NCBI GenBank assembly: GCA_013400115.1
Contig: VXBP01002800.1
Span: 1-64,000 of the forward strand
DNA from: Rhinopomastus cyanomelas
Taxonomy: Eukaryota; Chordata; Aves; Bucerotiformes; Rhinopomastidae
DNA length: 64,000 nt
Direction: 5' to 3'
The first letter of the stretch is position 1, and every line of letters starts with the position of its first letter. A program made the translations under genes and the position numbers. The notes under the pieces were generated by a model. The model was not told the origin of the DNA and ran no database searches. It was given only the letters and a program-made list of their open reading frames with translations. Of this stretch, positions 10,901 through 22,900 are shown piece by piece.

Positions 10901-13900
10901 ATGGTTGCTTGTTTTTTCATCAAATTGCTGGATTGTACTTTTATGTGCATCACAAGCTAACACAGATCTTCGTTTTTAGAGAATCATAGAATCATTAGGG
11001 ATTGGAAGGGACTTGTAGACTTTTTCAGTAACTATAAGATGAACACCTATAGTGCCTGTTAATTAAAAGATCATCAGGTGTCCATTAGGATAAGCAACTA
11101 CTGAGTATCCAACAGGCATCAAATACCTTAGTCATGAAATGGCAGTTGTATTCTTGATCATCTGGTAAATAGTAATTTATTTATTTTTTTTCTTGAAGTG
11201 CAATGAAAGGCAGAATTCACCAGTGACTTCACCAGGTTCTTCTCCTCTTGCACAAAGAAGAAAACCACTTCCAGACCCCGTGCAAATCCCACATCTTAGT
11301 CTTCCACCTGTACCTCCTCGCCTGGATCTTATTCAGAAGGGAGTAGCACGGTCACCATGTGCCAGCCCAACTGGATCACCAAAGGTAAATCATAGTGAAC
11401 CATTATATCATTATATATGGATATTGATAAATTGTATTTGAGTGACCTCCAGGTGAACTTGCTTTTTTGTTTGGAAAATTGACTATTTTGAAATTTCACA
11501 GAATCACAGTATCACTCTGGTTGGAAAAGACCCCAGGGATCATCAAGTCCAACCATCTACCTTACCTTACAAGTTCACCCCTAAACCAGATCCCTCAACA
11601 CCTCATCCAAATGATCTTTAAACACATCCAGGGGTGACGACTTAACCACCTCCCTAGGAAGCCCATTCCAGTGTTTGACCACCCTTTCTGTGAAAAAATT
11701 CTTCCTAATATCTAGTCTAAACCTGCCCTGTTGTCATAGAATCATTAGGGATTGGAAGGGACCTCAAAAGATCATCTAGTCCAGTCCCCTTGCCACAGCA
11801 GGATCGCCTAGACCAAGCAGAACCCAGTGCGCGTGCTGTGAGAACAGGAGGCAGGGCGACCAGCTCAGCTTCGGGAGCTTGTTTTTGGCTTTTCTCTGAC
11901 TCTTTTGGGAGAGGAGGAGGGGCAGCAGTGTTCTATCACTAATTGCTTGTGAGACCAGCACCAACAATGTACTTTCAGGTAGTTGTAGGGAGTGATGAGG
12001 TCTCCTCTCAGCCTTCTCTTACTCAAACTAAAAATTTATTCTTCAGGCCCTTCCCCAGCTTAGTTGCCCTCCTCTGCACCTGCTCCAGCACCTCCACATC
12101 TCTCTTGTGTCGAGGTGCCCAAAAGTGGACACAATATTCAAGCATTTCAAATAAATAGGGCACTCTCCATAGCACGTGCAGACTCTTAACAGACCACCTT
12201 AGTTGCTTGTCTCTTCTCCTTTCCTTTTCCCCTTTATTTCTTGAGTCATTCCCTTATTGCTTGGTCAACACGCAACAGCAGAAGTGGGGGCATTCTTTCT
12301 GAAGATTGCAACTACAAGGCCAACATTTATCTTGCTAGCAAGTACTCTTGTGGTGATGCCTTGGAAATATGTTAGGAATGGTAGAGCCGTATTTAATCAT
12401 GGGAGAAGTATGCATACCTGTATGTAATGTTTTTAACTTACTGTGTTTGTTTAGTCTTCTCCTTGTATGGTGAGGAAACAAGACAAACCTTTGCCAGCAC
12501 CACCACCTCCCCTGCGTGATCCTCCACCACCCCCACCGGAGAGACCCCCTCCAATTCCACCAGAGAACAGGATAAGCAGACACCTGCATCATTCGGAAAG
12601 TGTGCCTTCCAGAGACCAGCCGATGCCCCTGGAAGGCTGGTGTCCCAGAGATATGTTTGGGACAAATCAGTCGGTAGGATGTCGAATAGGAGGTGATGCT
12701 TCTCCCAAAGCAGGACTGACTGCAATTTCAAACATGAATGGAAGGCATAACCGCCTGAGTTCTGAATCGGGATTTGTGAGGAAACACAGACGTCATGAGC
12801 TGCCCACAGAAGGTGCCAAGGTATGAAATGAGATAAATGTGTTAAATTCTAATGTGATACCCTGCTGCGGCACTGTAGCGTACATGGAGTAGTGTAGTGT
12901 ACAGTTTATATTGGTCAGTATTCCTAATTTTTTGTGTTGATACTTCATAATACGCTGGTCATAAATAAATGGTTTGTTAAGTACTATAATTTGTAAAGGA
13001 ACAATACATGAGGGCCTAGGTTACAATTTTAACGTTAAAGTTTGGCTTGGAGACAAAAAAAATAAGAGAATCCCCATCCAGCCTGACCTTGAACAATTCC
13101 AGGAAGGGGGCAAACACAATTTGACTGGAAAACTTGTTCCAGTGCCTCAGCACTCTCATAGTGAGCAATTTCTTTCAAAGATCTAATCTAAATATGCTGT
13201 CTTTTATCTCGAAACTGTTCCCTCATGTCTGATCACTAGAATGCCTTGTGAAAAGGCTGCTCTAAGTGCCCCCTGGAGCCCTCTCTTCTCCAGATTGTAC
13301 AGCCCAAATTCCCTCACTCAGAGCTGCTTTTTGTTTTTTTGTCTTGAGGACTACTTAGCTTGTGCTAAGAAGGATAGATTTGTGGTTAATACCAAGGAGT
13401 TAGAAATCGTAACTTTTTCTGTTTACGTTTTCCAAAGTCACAAGATATTTAACCTTTCTATCTCTGTTACTGGTTTTATAAGGATGTTATTTTGAAAGTA
13501 AGTTACTGAAACTCACTTAGTAGTGGTAAAGAGCATTAACATAAATTATGAAAGGTGCTTAAGAAGTCTGTGATGTTACATATAATTAGAACATCCCTTT
13601 ATTAGCATTGAGGCAAAACACCAGAATTCTACTGACAACTAGGATGCTGTAGGATCTAGGATCTGACTTTCCAATGATACTGGGTTCATATCTTTGATTG
13701 TACCTTCATATGTAGCATTCTGGTTGTGGTCTGGCACAGTATTGAACATGATGGAATTAATACTACTCAGATCAGAATGACCACTCAGTGTAGAAGTGTC
13801 ATTGTATTCTGGCAAATGTACATACTAATTTCCCTAACCAAATGCTCTTTGAACTGTCATATTCAGGTTATAAATCTGAGCCAAGCCATTTGGTTAAGTG

Positions 13901-16900
13901 GAGCAACTGTTGATTTGGAATTATTGTTTTACAAAGGGAATGTTTACTGAATTTTCATGCCTGATTCATCTATCAATCTTTCTGCTATTGATAAAAGCCA
14001 AGAATCAGAAAGACAGTCCCTTGTGGGTAAGGGGGTAGATTCTGGCAAGCCCTGTGTCGCAGAGCTTTAAAAAAAGTTAATATGTTTCGCATGCTGTATC
14101 TGTTGTTGTCCCACTATGCTTCATCTCTCTCACTTCAGTCAGTTAGTAATCTTAAAATGTTAGTTTTCCCTCAAGCAGTTCAGCTGTAACTGAGTAGTCC
14201 ATCTAGTAACCATGGTGTGGAACATCCTCTTTTGGTGGAGGGCTAGGCTAACATGTTCCGCAGCTTCCAAACTGGGGTGAGCTGAAACAGGTGTGAAAGT
14301 CACTCCAGGTAACAGCTCTGTAGTGTGAACTCCTAGGAAAGCCTTTGTCAGTAGTCTGTTTTGTACAGGAGGAGGATACCCATTGTAACATTTGTGTGAT
14401 TTTTAGGTCTTTTCAAATGGCCATCTCATAAATGAAGAATATGACATCCCTCCACGGCTTTCACCACCTCTCGCAGCTGCCTCTGTCATCTCTAGTGCTA
14501 AGTAAGTTAACTTTATCTATAAAAGAAATGTGTTAGTGTTAGATTATAGCACAGATTCTCTGGTACTAAAAGATACAGGGAAAAGAAAGCAAATTAGCTA
14601 ATATAACTTGATTATACATTTTCCAATAATTTTAATGTGTTCTTACACAGAAAACGTAAATTGCATTGATTAATTTGGCATAGTTCTAATGTTAATTGAG
14701 CATACTACATTTTTATAGGAAGGTACAATACACAGTGGCAGATTTTGCTCAAAGGCATTTGGCAGCGGGAGCAGATACTGTCTGGTTTTGCCTCTACTAC
14801 TACAGAAATGTGACCAGAGCTCTTTATCACAGGAGATGAGATTCTAGAGAAGTGCTAAGGTGAAGGAGCATGATGCTGTGTGTTCTGCCCCATATCTAGT
14901 CATGCTTGCTTGCTTCAAAATAATAATGGGGCACACAGTACATATTAATAAGGAGAATTTTCTAGTTAGTGTGTAATTTTGCCATATCTTCAACATCCAG
15001 TCCATAGTTTTTCAGTCATCAGTATCATAAGACATTCAGTTCCAAGTACCTTTTGTAGTCTATAAATATGTTAGGACTATCTAGCTGGACCATCTCAGGT
15101 GGTTGAGGGAGAAGTAGCACTGGAAGGTATTCTCGTGATATCCTTTCTATATTACCAAGAAACCTTGAAGGTGAAATTGTAATCTCAGTAAAGACAACTG
15201 TGGCTTGGAAACCCTGGCTCCCTTGAAATTAGCATTTGGCATGGCGCTTCTCCAGCAGTGTTAGAAGGAGTTTCCAGACGTCTGAACCTAAGGACACAAC
15301 ATGTCCTTAGCTCATGCCTTGACAGACCAGGGAGTTTGGATGCCACAGCTGTTCTGTAGTAATTCTCATTGCATTGCAGGCTTACCCTGTGACAAATAGA
15401 AAATGATGTCCTCCTTTATGAATGGCAGTAAATTGTTTTATATACATTGTAGTTTTAAGGGTAGAGCACACTGGGAGCCAGTTGCCATGAGTAGCTGACA
15501 GATCCTGACTTGACGATATAATTTAACACTTTTTTTGCTGACATGGAGTTTGCTTGAGACCTTTAAAGATTAAAGCATTTCCTGCATTAGCAAATAGTAC
15601 TCTGTGTAGGACACAAGGATTGATAGTAAGGTCCTGATGTTTGTACTGTACGTATTACAGGACAGCAGTTAACTGACTAGTCTTGTTCTATGAACTTAAA
15701 CAGTCTTTAGCAACCAGAACAAAATAGAGCACACTTAGAATGTGTCCTGTATTTTAGTTCAACCTGAAAAGTCATTAAAGCAGTTCAAATGTAAATATGG
15801 TAATGGAAAGATTAAAGGGATTCATTTCAAAAGCACAGTCCTGATCCAGACTGAAGTACATGAACTGCAAGTTCATAATGTCTTAAGTTCTGTGAATCAG
15901 TTTTCCAGTAAATGAAAGAATGAGAACCCGATAATAACGCATTGCAATCTAAGACAATTTCAGAATCTTAATGGAGACTATATTAGCTCTGTGTAAGTAC
16001 TTTGAGACTGCTATTGCTTTACAAATCAAGAGCACCTTTGAAATACTAATCACATAATAATATTTACAACCTGGCAAATACTCTCCTTAGTTTAAAGGTA
16101 ATAAAGAGAGGCTTTACTAGTGTGAAATGTTTGTCTAAGGCTACACAATATTTAGGACACCTGGAACTTAAGTCTTCAATAGTAGTGCCAGTCCAGTAAC
16201 AATTACTGAGTAGAAAATGAGTGAGGAGGCTTTATCTGTTTTTTCCAGTAATACCTTTGAAGAGGGATTTAAGCAACATTAACAGTCAGTTTTGGACATT
16301 TCTGGGACAGATGTTAATATTCCAAGCACTGCTATCTGCAGAAGCCACCAGTGCAATTGTGATTATCTAAAAAAATCACAGGCTTTTATACACCTATAAA
16401 CACATGTACATGTGTGTGTATACACACACGTATGTGTGTACATAACATCTCCAGGACATGCTGGATTGCTGTGTAAAAATGACTGCACAACCACAGAAAT
16501 GAGGAATTTTATCCTTTGTGGTCCTTTCAAGTGTTTACCCGAGTTCTCATTGTTCCTGTATATTTTTACCTTCCAGTCTTTAAAAACCCATGCAGCAGTA
16601 ACACAAATCTCTTGTCTATCTAAGAAATCGATGATTAAAAGAGCAATTTTACGCTGCATGCCAGAGTAAAATTTTGCTCCCTTTATTGAAGGTGCTTGAA
16701 AACTGCAATATAGAGTTTGCAGTTTGCCATAAATCTTACCCCATCTTCGCCTAGTTGGTCTTTACAAAAGGAGTTGGATTCCCATCTTACACGAGCTTGT
16801 TTCTGAAGTCAAAAGTGTATTAGGGATTAAAGAGTGAGAATTTACAGGTAGCTAGGGAGCTCTTGGTCTTGAATATATTTAAATATAGGCAGTATATCAC

Positions 16901-19900
16901 CTCCCTTCTTTTTAATTTATTTATTGATATAGTGACTGGCTGGTACTCATGGCAGTTATTTTGTTTTGTTCAGAAGACCTGTTTTGAAGTCATGTGGCAT
17001 CATTCATAATAAATAGTGAAAGACATAGTGCTGCTTATAACCTGGAAATGGAGATTGTAGATTTCACCTCTTTCCTGGGCTTCCAGTGCTTTCAAAATGT
17101 CACTGCTCATTAAATGCAATTAGTAATTTAAAATACAGGCAGAGTATGGGAGTTTGTTAACTTGTGGCTGCAAAAAGACACCCCTGAAAAAAGGGTGAAT
17201 GGCTGGTGCTACACCTAAGCCCTGCTAAATACTGTTAGCACTGATTTGACTTCTGTTTAGTTCTTTTGGTAAGTGCAGATAGCCCTGTGAGTACCTATTT
17301 AGTTCTCTGATTGTTTGCAAGTTTAGGTATGTTGTGCTTGCTTAAAGTAGTTGGTTAACTGTCAGAAGGTCAGCTGTCCCTTTTCACTGTGTGTTCCCAG
17401 TGACAAAGCCACTGAACTTACAAGTTTTAGTCTGACATGGTGTTTTGTAACTGTGTATGCAGCAGACATGTATTGAAGCTGTTTAGGCTGAAGAAGAGTA
17501 TTTGTGTTGAGCTGTGGTGAATTGCATAACAATTAAAGCAAAAATGATCTTTTTCTCAATTATGTAGGTGCTCAGTTCCTTCAGCACATTGTCTCTCTGA
17601 CAGATCAAGGGATCACACAGATGATGAAGATGAATACAAAATTCCTTCTTCACATCCTGTGATACTGAGCTCACAAGCATCTCATGGTCACAACATCAAA
17701 CCTCGGTAAGGCCATCTAGCGGTCTCGAAGTCAATTTATTTAACAAAACTCCGTATTTTCAAAAACAGAACTTGATTGAATAGATGTAATAATGGTTACG
17801 GTTCTGGAATGTCCTGTGTTGTCAAGCTTGTATTACTTAGGCCTCTTTTCAATTTGAATAGCACCATAGTCGCAAATTGTGGACGTCTATCTTCAGTTGG
17901 AACTGGGTTTATCTTGCTTTTTAATACCAGTTTTGTAGTTGATCCTTTTGTCCTTCAGATTTACATTTTGAGAGCTGACTAGGAGATTCAACCACAAGAA
18001 CTTGAAAACTTTTAGAATAATTGTGTGACTGAAATTCTCAAAGTCAGATTTGAAAAGCTTAAACTTTCACATTTTATATAATTCATTGTAAAAGCAATGC
18101 AGCACTGAAAAAGACATTAATTTGCAGCAGTATGTATAATGTATGTACTTCTGTTCTTGTTTGGGCCCAACGTTTGGGTGTAATGTCTTTTTAGCTTTAT
18201 GAGCCTCTTTTCATAGCATATTTCTCAGAAAAAGAACCCTTGCATTAAATTCAGATGGAATATATCTCTCTTGCTTTAAACATGTTCTAAAATAATGTCT
18301 CAACAATTTCACAGTTCTTAATTACTACTGAATTATGGCAAGGAGATTTGAAGCCAAGGGACATGGCAGCTGAAGGCTGGGTAATTCTTGGGGATGTTCT
18401 TGGCCTTTGACTCATTAAAAAAATCTGAACACCTGGAATTAATATATTAAGTCTTGAGAAACAGATGCTAAATCTCCACTGGTCTTGTAGGCCAGAACTA
18501 TGATTTTAAAATCAAGTATTGACCTAAAAAGCTCGGGCTCTTCTGCTATTAAATAGTGCAATTACACTATTGCCATTTGTTTCTGATCTCCCCCAGAATG
18601 TGATGTCAAGCATCAGTTAGGTCAGCATGTCTCTCATAGCAAAATTGTCCAGTAATACTTTTTAGATCTCTTAGTCAGTGTTTGGAACAGGTGTAATAAA
18701 GGTGACAGACGTGGTCTAAGTGATCCTGCTCAGGGAGATTGGACTAGATGATCTTTAAAGGTCCTTTCCATGCCCTGATGTTCTGTGATTCTGTGTAAAA
18801 GGGGTGAGTGGATCTAAGTGCAGGGCCATGGCAGAAGGTGAGTACCACCCTTGGCTGCCTCACAGAATCACAGAATCATTAGCGATTGGAAGGGACCTCG
18901 AAAGATCATCTAGTCCAATCCCCCTGCCACAGCAGGATCACCAAGACCAAGTCACACAGGAACACATCCAGGTGGGTCTTAAACATCTCCAGTGAAGGAG
19001 ACTCCACAACCTCCCTGGGCAGCCTGTTCCAGTGCTCTGTCACCCTCACTGTGAAGAAGTTCCTTCTCAGATTTATGTGGAACCTTCTATGTTCCAGCTT
19101 ACCTCCCCAGTTGCCACTGACTAACAGATGTAAGCCCCTATTGGAAGGCAGCCAGTCTAATAAGGGTATAGGGGATAGAGAACCCACACTGGAGGTCCTG
19201 ACAAAGTCACATAAATCCAGGAAGACTTACAGTGATATGACGACCTCCTCCACTAAGAAGAGAATGGTCCTAGTTATTGGAGACTTGCTCCTGAAAGGGA
19301 CTGAGGGCCCAGTATGCAGAGCTGACCCTCATAACAGGGAAATCTGCAGTCTACCTGGAGCCTGAATCAGGGACATCACTATGTTGCTCCCTAACCTGGT
19401 GAGATCAGCTGACTATAACCTACTGCTGATAGTCCAGACAGGTGGGGAGAAAGCTGTGTTCCATAGCTTTAGGGGAATGAAGAAAGACCTTAAGGCATTA
19501 GGATGTTTTGTGAAAGAGTCTGGGGCACAAATTGTATTCTGTACATTACTTCCATTTTGGAGTGAGGACACAGGCCAGAATAGAAGGACTCAGTCGATTA
19601 ACGCCTGGCTACGAGACTGATGTTACAGGCAGGGCTTTGGATTCTTTGACAAGAACTGGTTTTATCAGACACCAGACCTTGCATATAGAGATGGGAGGGG
19701 TTTATCTCAGAGGGGAACAAGTGTTCTGGGGCAGAAGTTGGCAGGACTCATTCCGAGGACTTTAAACTAGATTTGAGATGGGGTGGGATAGTTGCTGGGT
19801 GAGCACCAGTGGGACAGAGCTCTGGTCTGAATGAAAACCAGGTCTGAATTAGGGTGGAACCTGAATGCTCAGCTCATTCCCTGAAATGCCTGTACACCAA

Positions 19901-22900
19901 TGCACGCAGCATGGGGAATAAGCAGGAGGGGTTAGAAATCTGTGTCCAGTCAGGTGATTATGATTTGGTGACACTTAGGGAGACCTGGTGGGACAGCTTG
20001 CATGGCTGGAATGTGGTCATGGACAGCTATGTCCTTTTCAGGAGGGACAGGTCAGCAAGTCGGGGTGGAGGAGTTACTCTTTATGTGAGAGAGGTGCTGG
20101 AATTTATTCAGTTCTGTCCAGTGGCAGATAAAGATAGAGGTGAGAGTTTGTGGCTGCGGATTAAGGGGCACGCTGGCATGAGTGACACTGTTGTGGGTGT
20201 CTATTACAGGTCACCAGATCAGAATGAGGAACTTGATGAGGCCTTCTACAGGCAGCAGACAGCTGCCTCACAGCTACAGGCCCTGATTATCATGAGGGAT
20301 TTTAATTATGCTGATATTTGCTGGAACACCTACTCATCCAACCACCCACTGTTGAGGAGGTTCTTCCACTGCATTAGTGACAACTTCCAGGTGCAAATGG
20401 TAGAAGAGCCCACTAGGAGAGTAGTGCTGCTGGATCTTGCACTCACCAACAAGGATGAGGTTGAAGCAGTGAAGGGTGAGGTCAGCCTTGGTTGCAGTGA
20501 TCATGAGGTGATGGAGTTCAGGATCTCATGTGGCAGGAACAGAACAGCTAGCAGAATCACAACCCTGGACTTCAGTAGGGCCACCTTTGGCCTTTTCAAG
20601 CAATTGCTAGGGCATATCCCGTGGGACAGGGTACTGGCAGGTAAAGGGGCTCAAGGTAGCTGGTTAACATTCAAAGACTACTTCTTTGAAGCACATGAAA
20701 AGAGCATTCCAACAGGAAAGAAGTCAAGGAGGGGAGCCAGAAGACCTGTGTGGTTAAACAGGGAGCTGCTGGGTAAACTGAAGAGGAAGAAGAAAGCCTA
20801 TAGGTCATGGAAGGAGGGGATGGCCACTTGGGGTGATTATAAGGCTCTGATGAGAGAATATAGGGATACAACTAGACAAGCCAAGGCCTCCTTGGATCTA
20901 AACCTTGCAGGAGAGGCCAAGGGCAAGAGAAAGGGCTTCTTCAAATACATTGCAGATGTAACACTAACACTAGAGGCGATGTAGGCCCCCTATTGAATGA
21001 GGTGGGTGCCCTGGAGACAGAGGATACAGAGAAAGTAGAGATACTGAACATCTTCTTTGCCTTTGTGTATATTTCTGGAGGATGTCTTGATATCAAACCC
21101 CAGACTGCTGAAGACTCCAGAGATAGTCGAAGCAAGAGATGAGCCTGCTTTGGTTGATGAGGACTGGGTTAGGGATAAGTTGAGTAAACTGGATGGACAT
21201 AATTCCATGGCCCCAGATGGGATGCACCTGCATGTACAAAGCGAGTTATTGCTATCGAAGTTATTGCTAAGCCGCTATCTATCATCTTTCTAAGTAATGG
21301 ACATCAGGAGAGGTGCCTAGAGAGTGGAGGACAGCAGATGTCACTCCAATCTTCAAAAAGGGAATGAAGGAGGACCCAGGTAACTATAGACCAGTCAGCC
21401 TCACCTTCATCCCAGGAAGGGTGATGGAACAATTTGTCAGGATGGTCATTAGGGGCAGTCAACGTGGCTTCACCAAGGGGAAGTAGTGCTTGACCAACCT
21501 GATAGCCTTTTATGAGGGCATAACCAGGTGGAGAGATGATGGCAGAGCCGTGGATGTGGTCTATTTTGACTTAAATAAGGCATTTGACATGGTCTCACAC
21601 ATCCTCTCAGCCAAACTGAGGCAGTGTGGTCTAGATGATTGGATAGTGAGGTGGATCGTGAACTGGCTGCAGGATAGAAGTCAGAGAGTAGTGGTCAATG
21701 GGACAGAGTCTAGTTGGGGCCTGTACCTAGTGGAGTGCCCCAGGGGTCGGTTGCTGGGACCAATCCTGTTCAATCTATTCATTGATGACTTGGATGAATC
21801 AGCAAGTTTGCTGATGACACAAAGCTGGGTGGTGTCATTGACATCCCAGCAGTCTGTGCTGCCGTTCAGCAAGACCTGGACAGGCTGGAGAGCTGGGCAG
21901 AGAGAAATGTAATGGAAGTATAACAAGGGTAAGTGCAGAGTCTTGCATCTGGGCAAGAAAAACCTCAGGTACCAGTATAGGCTGGGGACTGACCTGTTGG
22001 AGTAGTTTAGGAGAAAGGGAGCCACGGGTCCTGGTGGCCAGCAGGATGATCATGAGCCACCAATGTGCTCTTGTGGCCAAGAGGGCCAACAGCATCCTGG
22101 GGTGGATGAGAAGCAGGCTGGTTAGCAGATTGAGAGAGGTTCTGTGATTCTGTTAATAGAGGCTGTACGTGAAAAGCTGATTTCTGTTTTTCAGTTTATT
22201 TTTTGGCTAGTGTGCTTTGTCCAGCACTTGTGGTTGGGTTTCTGGCATTAATCCAGGACTTGCTACAAATACTACCATTTGCCATTCAGTTTGCTCTGTG
22301 TTTAAAACCACCAACCTATATTCCCATATATTCTCAAGAATTTTAATCTGAAACATACCATTCTACTAAGCAGTAAGAAAAAAACCTGCTATTGAATATT
22401 TATATGTAAGTATATATGATGTTCCATATACCTAAAATGTCTCTTTAAGATGATGTCACTGCTTAGGTAGGAAAGCTGAGATAAAGCTTTTGAAAATAAT
22501 TTTTATTCTGGTTGATACATTCTTTTAATGCACTTATTTTACCTTATGGGGACTGGAGTGTCAGAAAAAGCTGAACTTTTTAGTGTCAGCTAAACTATTT
22601 GTTTTTCAATTGTTTGAATTTTTCATGAATGTTTAGCATCTTTCAATCCCGTCACCTTGTGTCACCTTCTCTTATTTCTTTCCTAGGTATTACTTTCTCA
22701 GTCCTTGTATAATACAGTTTTCAGTACATGTAAGAGCCTACAAAATTTAATATGGATGCTTTGTGATTTAGAAATTGTGTCATGTTTCCATCCTACCCAC
22801 AGATTTGTATTGCCATTAAGACTGTTTTGCTCTGTTACTAGTAGCCATGACAATGCTAAAACAAGACTGATACAGTGATTCAGAGTCTTATTTTCTGGCA

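Larger units (their letters stand above)
12821..17567 (+). other. Two CBLB introns
   Basis: 12821-14406 holds an old CR1 fragment. 14502-17567 holds the TG/CA palindrome at 16405 and otherwise unique sequence; I see no further genes. Confidence 0.75.
19121..22150 (+). mobile_element. Long CR1 LINE copy (ORF1, endonuclease and RT regions), broken
   Basis: The longest CR1 here, about 3 kb. An ORF1 esterase-like segment lies at about 19250-19365 ([18 protein letters not shown]). ORF2 endonuclease is open at 19854-20984 with [12 protein letters not shown], an ETWWD motif, [10 protein letters not shown] and CSDHE. RT blocks follow: [10 protein letters not shown] near 21220; [18 protein letters not shown] near 21380; [15 protein letters not shown] from 21556; and FADDTKLG near 21808 in another frame. 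A stop interrupts the RT at 21484-21492 (KGK then TAG). The end is abnormal: at 22140 it jumps from inside ORF2 to the terminal TTCTGTGATTCTGT, losing about 360 bp. Confidence 0.92.

Noticed and set aside
11813..11929. tRNA-derived head for the nested CR1 chimera
   Set aside because: No convincing A box or B box and no cloverleaf could be drawn, so a tRNA origin is not supported.
11776..11967. 64-codon - strand frame across the nested chimeric element
   Set aside because: It crosses from unknown head into CR1 tail and into the older CR1, so it is a chance frame.
19532..19765. Open frame between the CR1 ORF1 and endonuclease regions
   Set aside because: It overlaps the real ORF1 frame in another register and has no CR1 protein motif.
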